A stretch of 64,000 nt of DNA from Kluyveromyces lactis (Eukaryota > Ascomycota > Saccharomycetes > Saccharomycetales > Saccharomycetaceae): contig NC_006042.1 of assembly GCF_000002515.2 (NCBI RefSeq), positions 620,001 to 684,000 on the forward strand. The letters run 5' to 3'. A program made the translations under genes and the position numbers. Numbering within the stretch: position 1 is the first letter of the stretch; each line of letters starts with the position of its first letter. Of this stretch, positions 60,589-64,000 are shown in pieces. The notes below the pieces were generated by a model. The model did not search any database, had not been told where the DNA came from, and worked only from the letters and a program-made list of their open reading frames with translations.

Positions 60589-61044
60589 ATGTCAGACAAA
60601 GATGGAACCGCTAGTGGGCTTAAGGAAACGCCAGATTTCATAAAGAAACCTTTGTCTCATGACGAATTTTTTGTTAAGCTTGAAAAAGCTTTCAGAATGT
60701 CCAAGGTATCGCACAATCAGCTCAAAGTAAGCTTGAAAAGAGACTTGGGCAGTCATCACGTTCAAAAACCTAATGAATTGGATGTTACTTCCAATCCTAC
60801 TGGTGATATCTCAAAGATGTCAGAATCCAAACGTTTAAAACAAAACGCTCAACCAGATACAAAACCATACAGACTTATCGTGCTAGTGAGCATGCCATAT
60901 GATGGGAAACGAACGAAATTCTTCACTTTGGTAGATTCAAAGACTCTTGATAAATTTTGGAAGGATTATGTTAATGTTGTAAAAACAAGTATGTCTGGAT
61001 TAATTAAAAAGAAGAAGAAGAAGAAGGGTGGTAAGAAAAACTGA
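60589..61044 (+). CDS. SRP14: Signal recognition particle 14-kDa subunit
   Basis: Srp14 forms the Alu-domain homodimer of the yeast signal recognition particle, which slows elongation during ER targeting. The 151-residue product (S. cerevisiae about 146, YDL092W) has the family core LSHDEFFVKLEKAFRMSK and YRLIVLVSMPYDGKRTKFFT near the middle, then LDKFWKDYVNVVKTSMSGL. It ends in a very basic Lys-rich tail used for RNA binding. It converges on UBX3 (YDL091C), in the same order as S. cerevisiae. Confidence 0.95.
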   Translation: MSDKDGTASGLKETPDFIKKPLSHDEFFVKLEKAFRMSKVSHNQLKVSLKRDLGSHHVQKPNELDVTSNPTGDISKMSESKRLKQNAQPDTKPYRLIVLVSMPYDGKRTKFFTLVDSKTLDKFWKDYVNVVKTSMSGLIKKKKKKKGGKKN

Positions 61045-61162
61045 TGAAATATTCCCAACCTATTATCACCCATGAATCATAAATCCGCAATCGTGTAGCA
61101 TTATAAAGTACATGTTATATATACATATATAGATGTCAAACTGCAAACCAGTAATTTGGTTT

Positions 61163-62401
61163 TCATTCGAACTCCACGACAATTGTTCCCGATGGATAAA
61201 TTGTCCGTTCTTCCTTGATCACTGTGGTTGGCTCCAAACGGGTTCTGGGCACAGGTGAATATAGTTGAAAGTCATACTGATACTCGTAATTTGGTTTTTC
61301 TTGTGTAATATCATTCTCGCTGCTAGTGTCAGATAATAAACCTGCTCTGTATAATGCAACGTATGCGTAAATCTCCTCAATTGTTAATGAAGCATCAAAT
61401 CTTCTAATAATTCTTTCATTTTCTAGTCTGATGCTTACTCTGCAACCGTCACCCGATGGTTCTGGCACTAGTACAGATTTTCTCCAAGCCAACCATTTCT
61501 TTTTAAGTTGGCTTTCCTCGATTACCCTATCCCTTTCCTGGTCCCTTTCTAGCGATTCTTGGTATCTCGAATCTTGTTGTTCTCTTAATAACCGTTGCAT
61601 TTCCTGGTACTGTCTTTGCCTTCTAATCTCAACTAATACTGAATAATATGAGGCTAATTTGGCCTCAAAATGAGAGAAATCATAATCAAATAGTTGGCCC
61701 TCCACTCTGGCAAGCAATTTCATTTTATTATTCCGTTGGGGTCCAAGGGCACCTAAAAATGGAAACTGTCTAATCTTTAAAGAATTAGCAGTCTGTAGCC
61801 CTTGTGGTGTTGTAACATCGCAAAACCATACAACGCAATTATATTTGGTGACACATTCTACAAACTCGTTGGAAGTTAAAATCTTTCTTACGTACTCGAA
61901 TGGATCGTATAGTATCGGATTGAAGAAAGATATTATTGCAAATTTACCATCGCTGGAACACCGACGTAAGATATCAGTGTAACCACCCTTAATCATATTT
62001 TTGCTCAACATTCCATTCTCTACATTGTACAACGTATCGAATGTATAACCACTCTGTTCGTTGGTATCGGCTGATGAAGAAAGGACATCTATAACATTTA
62101 CGAATTGGTTACCCAAATCATCGCTGAAATGATTGTCTTTTCTTGTGTAGAAATGAAAGATCTTGCCTATTGGTTTGAAAACTTCCACCGAAGTTAACAG
62201 GATATTGAGCAAGTAATATAGTAATGTTAGTGGAATGTATAAGCACATTTTTAATATTCTAGGAACGCCAGCATTCAGTATTGTTTCCTGTTCAGGTTGT
62301 TCTGTATTATCATTGTCTTCAGGGAATGATCCTGGGAGAGGGGTAAAACTCACTGCAGGTTGGTTCTGCTGAGACGGCCTACTGAAAATGTTGAATACCA
62401 T
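61163..62401 (-). CDS. UBX3: UBX-domain Cdc48 cofactor in membranes
   Basis: Ubx3 recruits Cdc48 to membranes, in endocytosis and DSC-like ubiquitin ligase work. The open frame begins at TTG 62407; the first ATG at 62401 gives 412 residues (S. cerevisiae about 455, YDL091C). A hydrophobic hairpin lies at about 50-72 (ILKMCLYIPLTLLYYLLNIL), followed by a thioredoxin-like UAS domain (about 130-260). A charged helix (QRQYQEMQRLLREQQDSRYQ) follows. A C-terminal UBX domain (about 320-405) includes VSIRLENERIIRRFDASLTI. It lies between SRP14 and RAM1 as in S. cerevisiae. Confidence 0.92.
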   Translation of the reverse strand: MVFNIFSRPSQQNQPAVSFTPLPGSFPEDNDNTEQPEQETILNAGVPRILKMCLYIPLTLLYYLLNILLTSVEVFKPIGKIFHFYTRKDNHFSDDLGNQFVNVIDVLSSSADTNEQSGYTFDTLYNVENGMLSKNMIKGGYTDILRRCSSDGKFAIISFFNPILYDPFEYVRKILTSNEFVECVTKYNCVVWFCDVTTPQGLQTANSLKIRQFPFLGALGPQRNNKMKLLARVEGQLFDYDFSHFEAKLASYYSVLVEIRRQRQYQEMQRLLREQQDSRYQESLERDQERDRVIEESQLKKKWLAWRKSVLVPEPSGDGCRVSIRLENERIIRRFDASLTIEEIYAYVALYRAGLLSDTSSENDITQEKPNYEYQYDFQLYSPVPRTRLEPTTVIKEERTIYPSGTIVVEFE

Positions 62402-62785
62402 GTTCAACAGTTGCAGATTCGTTTCTATAGAAGAGTACAGCCTCTAATATAGGTGAAGCTTTCTCTTCTTCTACTGAAGATTTACCCTATGGATACCATT
62501 GACAACTTTTAAAGGATGTCTGATATTGTTTTTTAAATGTCAAATTTAATGGACAGACAATGATAGATCATCGTGAGTGGAAATTCACAAAGAAAAGCGC
62601 CACGGCTAAATAGTACAACTAAGGCATTTAATAGTTAGAGTATAATTCCCGATGATTGCTACTCTCAATTTTATTATATTCCGAAAGTTATTTTCTTCAC
62701 CTATGGAGTCATGTTAATTTAGGTATCATAATGAGTATATAGTTTTATAGTATTACACATGCCATCAGAGTTAATCGTGAATTCA
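62402..62785. other. Intergenic region UBX3-RAM1
   Basis: This 384-bp region contains the UBX3 promoter and the RAM1 3' flank. TATATTCCGAAAGTTATTTT at about 62668-62687 faintly resembles a K. lactis centromere CDEIII, but nothing else of a centromere is present. Confidence 0.5.
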
Positions 62786-64000
62786 TTACACTTTCATTGA
62801 CAGATTAGACATGGATGGTTCTCCGCGTCTATTAATGAAATTGTTAACGTCAAGGATAGCCAGTCCGAATATGGGATGAATAGGCTCAACTTCCGGTTCT
62901 GGCACAAGTGGAGTTGCAACAAAATCGAAGGGTGAATTGTTTCGGACCATAAAAGAATGTTCGCAAATTGATAAACCAGCCAACACATAATTGGTATGAT
63001 AAAAGTCCGCTTGTGTTCCCGGTTTATCTCTTAGGCCAGGGCTTTCTTCCGATTGACAGCATTTCAATATATATTGTTTTAGGGCGTCTTTATCTATGCA
63101 TACTCCATACCCGTATGCTTCTAAGATTGCAGCAGTTCCGCCAACCCAAAAACTGTAGCAACCATCTGTAAGTTTATTGCTTCTTCCGTTTAAACCTTTC
63201 TCCTCTTTAGTTTGACGAGAACTACACCATGACAATAACGCATCGATATTGACCTTATCTAAGGCATTCAACATTGCCAAGCTGGCTACTGCACAAAAAG
63301 TGTAGCCACCATGTGCTTCATCATTTGGGCAGCCTCCGAAACCACCCTCGTAAGATTGGCATCTTGTCAAGAATTCCGTCACATTACTTGTTAGTTTAGA
63401 GTCCACAATGCCTAGTAGTGACGCTATAGATAATGCAGTGTATACGCCTCTCACATCTTGTTCGCCGACTGGGCGTGCAGTCATGAACGCGCCGCTAGGT
63501 GTTTTAAGAGAAATGAGCCAGTCGTATATAGCCTTTTTATTGATTTCTCTGTTATCATCGAGATTGTGACATAGAGCGATGGAATTTATAGCAGCGTATG
63601 TGGCCGCTAGATGTGGTAGTTGATGCTTTCCGCCGCTGAAGGGACCACCTGTAGGTGATATATACCATAGCTTGTCCAAAATACGCTTCTGATAATCGTT
63701 CGTAAGCCAAGTGGGATTCATTGTTTTGAAGGCATTGCCAATCCAGTACAACAGCCATGGCTGAGAGGCATCGAGTGATTTGAATCCCGAAGGTAATGGA
63801 TTATTTAACCAATATTCAAGGAACATCTTATGAGAATCCTTCTGCAAATGGTTGAATTTCTCTGGAGCCTTTTCATAAAGCTCCAGACATTCATTTATTA
63901 ACTCTTCCCTTTCCACCAAGGTTTCAGTAATCAGCCCTGTATTTGAAGTTCTAATTTCCATCACTTCTTCCTCATCTACCACTTCTTGCTCTATTGTTTC
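62786..64000 (-). CDS. RAM1: Protein farnesyltransferase beta subunit (N-terminus cut by window edge)
   Basis: Ram1 with Ram2 transfers farnesyl to CaaX proteins such as Ras and a-factor. At least 404 codons are visible and the frame is still open at the right edge, so the start is probably outside (an internal Met at 63958 is possible). The alpha-alpha barrel repeats are clear (GGPFSGGKHQLPHLAATYAA; GVYTALSIASLLGI; CQSYEGGFGGCPNDEAHGGY; DGCYSFWVGGTAAILEAYGY). Zinc ligands are the Asp and Cys of TDGCYSFW and the His of DFYHTNYVLAGL, all present. S. cerevisiae Ram1 (YDL090C) has about 431 residues; the C-terminus is complete here. Confidence 0.95.
   Translation of the reverse strand, partial: ETIEQEVVDEEEVMEIRTSNTGLITETLVEREELINECLELYEKAPEKFNHLQKDSHKMFLEYWLNNPLPSGFKSLDASQPWLLYWIGNAFKTMNPTWLTNDYQKRILDKLWYISPTGGPFSGGKHQLPHLAATYAAINSIALCHNLDDNREINKKAIYDWLISLKTPSGAFMTARPVGEQDVRGVYTALSIASLLGIVDSKLTSNVTEFLTRCQSYEGGFGGCPNDEAHGGYTFCAVASLAMLNALDKVNIDALLSWCSSRQTKEEKGLNGRSNKLTDGCYSFWVGGTAAILEAYGYGVCIDKDALKQYILKCCQSEESPGLRDKPGTQADFYHTNYVLAGLSICEHSFMVRNNSPFDFVATPLVPEPEVEPIHPIFGLAILDVNNFINRRGEPSMSNLSMKV

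Noticed and set aside
62560-62690. Possible centromere: TATATTCCGAAAGTTATTTT
   Set aside because: No CACGTG at the needed distance and no AT-rich CDEII between.

Overview
The window is nuclear DNA of a budding yeast of the Saccharomycetaceae that split off before the whole-genome duplication, most likely Kluyveromyces lactis or a close relative. Four things point there. Genes are compact and nearly intronless. The two introns use canonical GTATGT / TACTAAC / AG signals. Gene order interleaves pairs of Saccharomyces cerevisiae regions: YNR006-008 with YMR199-201 and YPL255; YBR241-249 with YGL097-104; YNR035-039 with YCR079/081. Finally, a delta-12/omega-3 fatty acid desaturase is present, which S. 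cerevisiae lacks. I see no transposon, LTR, virus-like element, tRNA, rRNA or CRISPR.

Layout. 1-13 kb: LRO1 (5' end only), ATG3, RAD14 (with a small intron), VPS27, ROT1, a CLN1/2-type G1 cyclin, an unrecognised 271-residue gene and BBP1. 13-21 kb: ARO4 and HIS7 (amino-acid synthesis), SRM1/RCC1, ENP1 and USE1. 22-38 kb: LSG1, DPH7, ISW1, a GPX peroxidase, SEH1, ALG7, an HD-domain nucleotidase, RPL28 (with a 744-nt intron) and VPS73. 38-53 kb: a small unrecognised gene, ZRG17, SRB8/MED12, DBP6, RSM19, PTC6, MRPS12 and ARC35. 53-64 kb: a 2.1-kb gene-poor stretch, an STP3/4-type zinc-finger gene, the desaturase, SRP14, UBX3 and the body of RAM1 (open at the right edge).

Functional threads. Ribosome biogenesis genes (ENP1, LSG1, DBP6) carry PAC (GATGAG) plus RRPE (AAAATTTT) promoter elements. 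HIS7 has a perfect Gcn4 site. The cyclin gene has a long upstream region with SBF-type boxes. CACGTG (Cbf1-type) boxes occur in many intergenic regions. Mitochondrial translation (RSM19, MRPS12), the secretory pathway (USE1, ALG7, ROT1, SRP14, VPS27) and protein prenylation (RAM1) are ordinary housekeeping functions.

Most noteworthy: the RAD14 intron; leucine in place of the cycloheximide-sensitivity glutamine 38 of Rpl28; two small genes I cannot name; a complete but unassigned intron-like signal set at 54294-54420; and an unexplained, hairpin-rich gap between USE1 and LSG1, where S. cerevisiae (from memory) carries SNR82. Several long open frames begin only with TTG or GTG; for those genes I moved the start to the first supported ATG or spliced exon.
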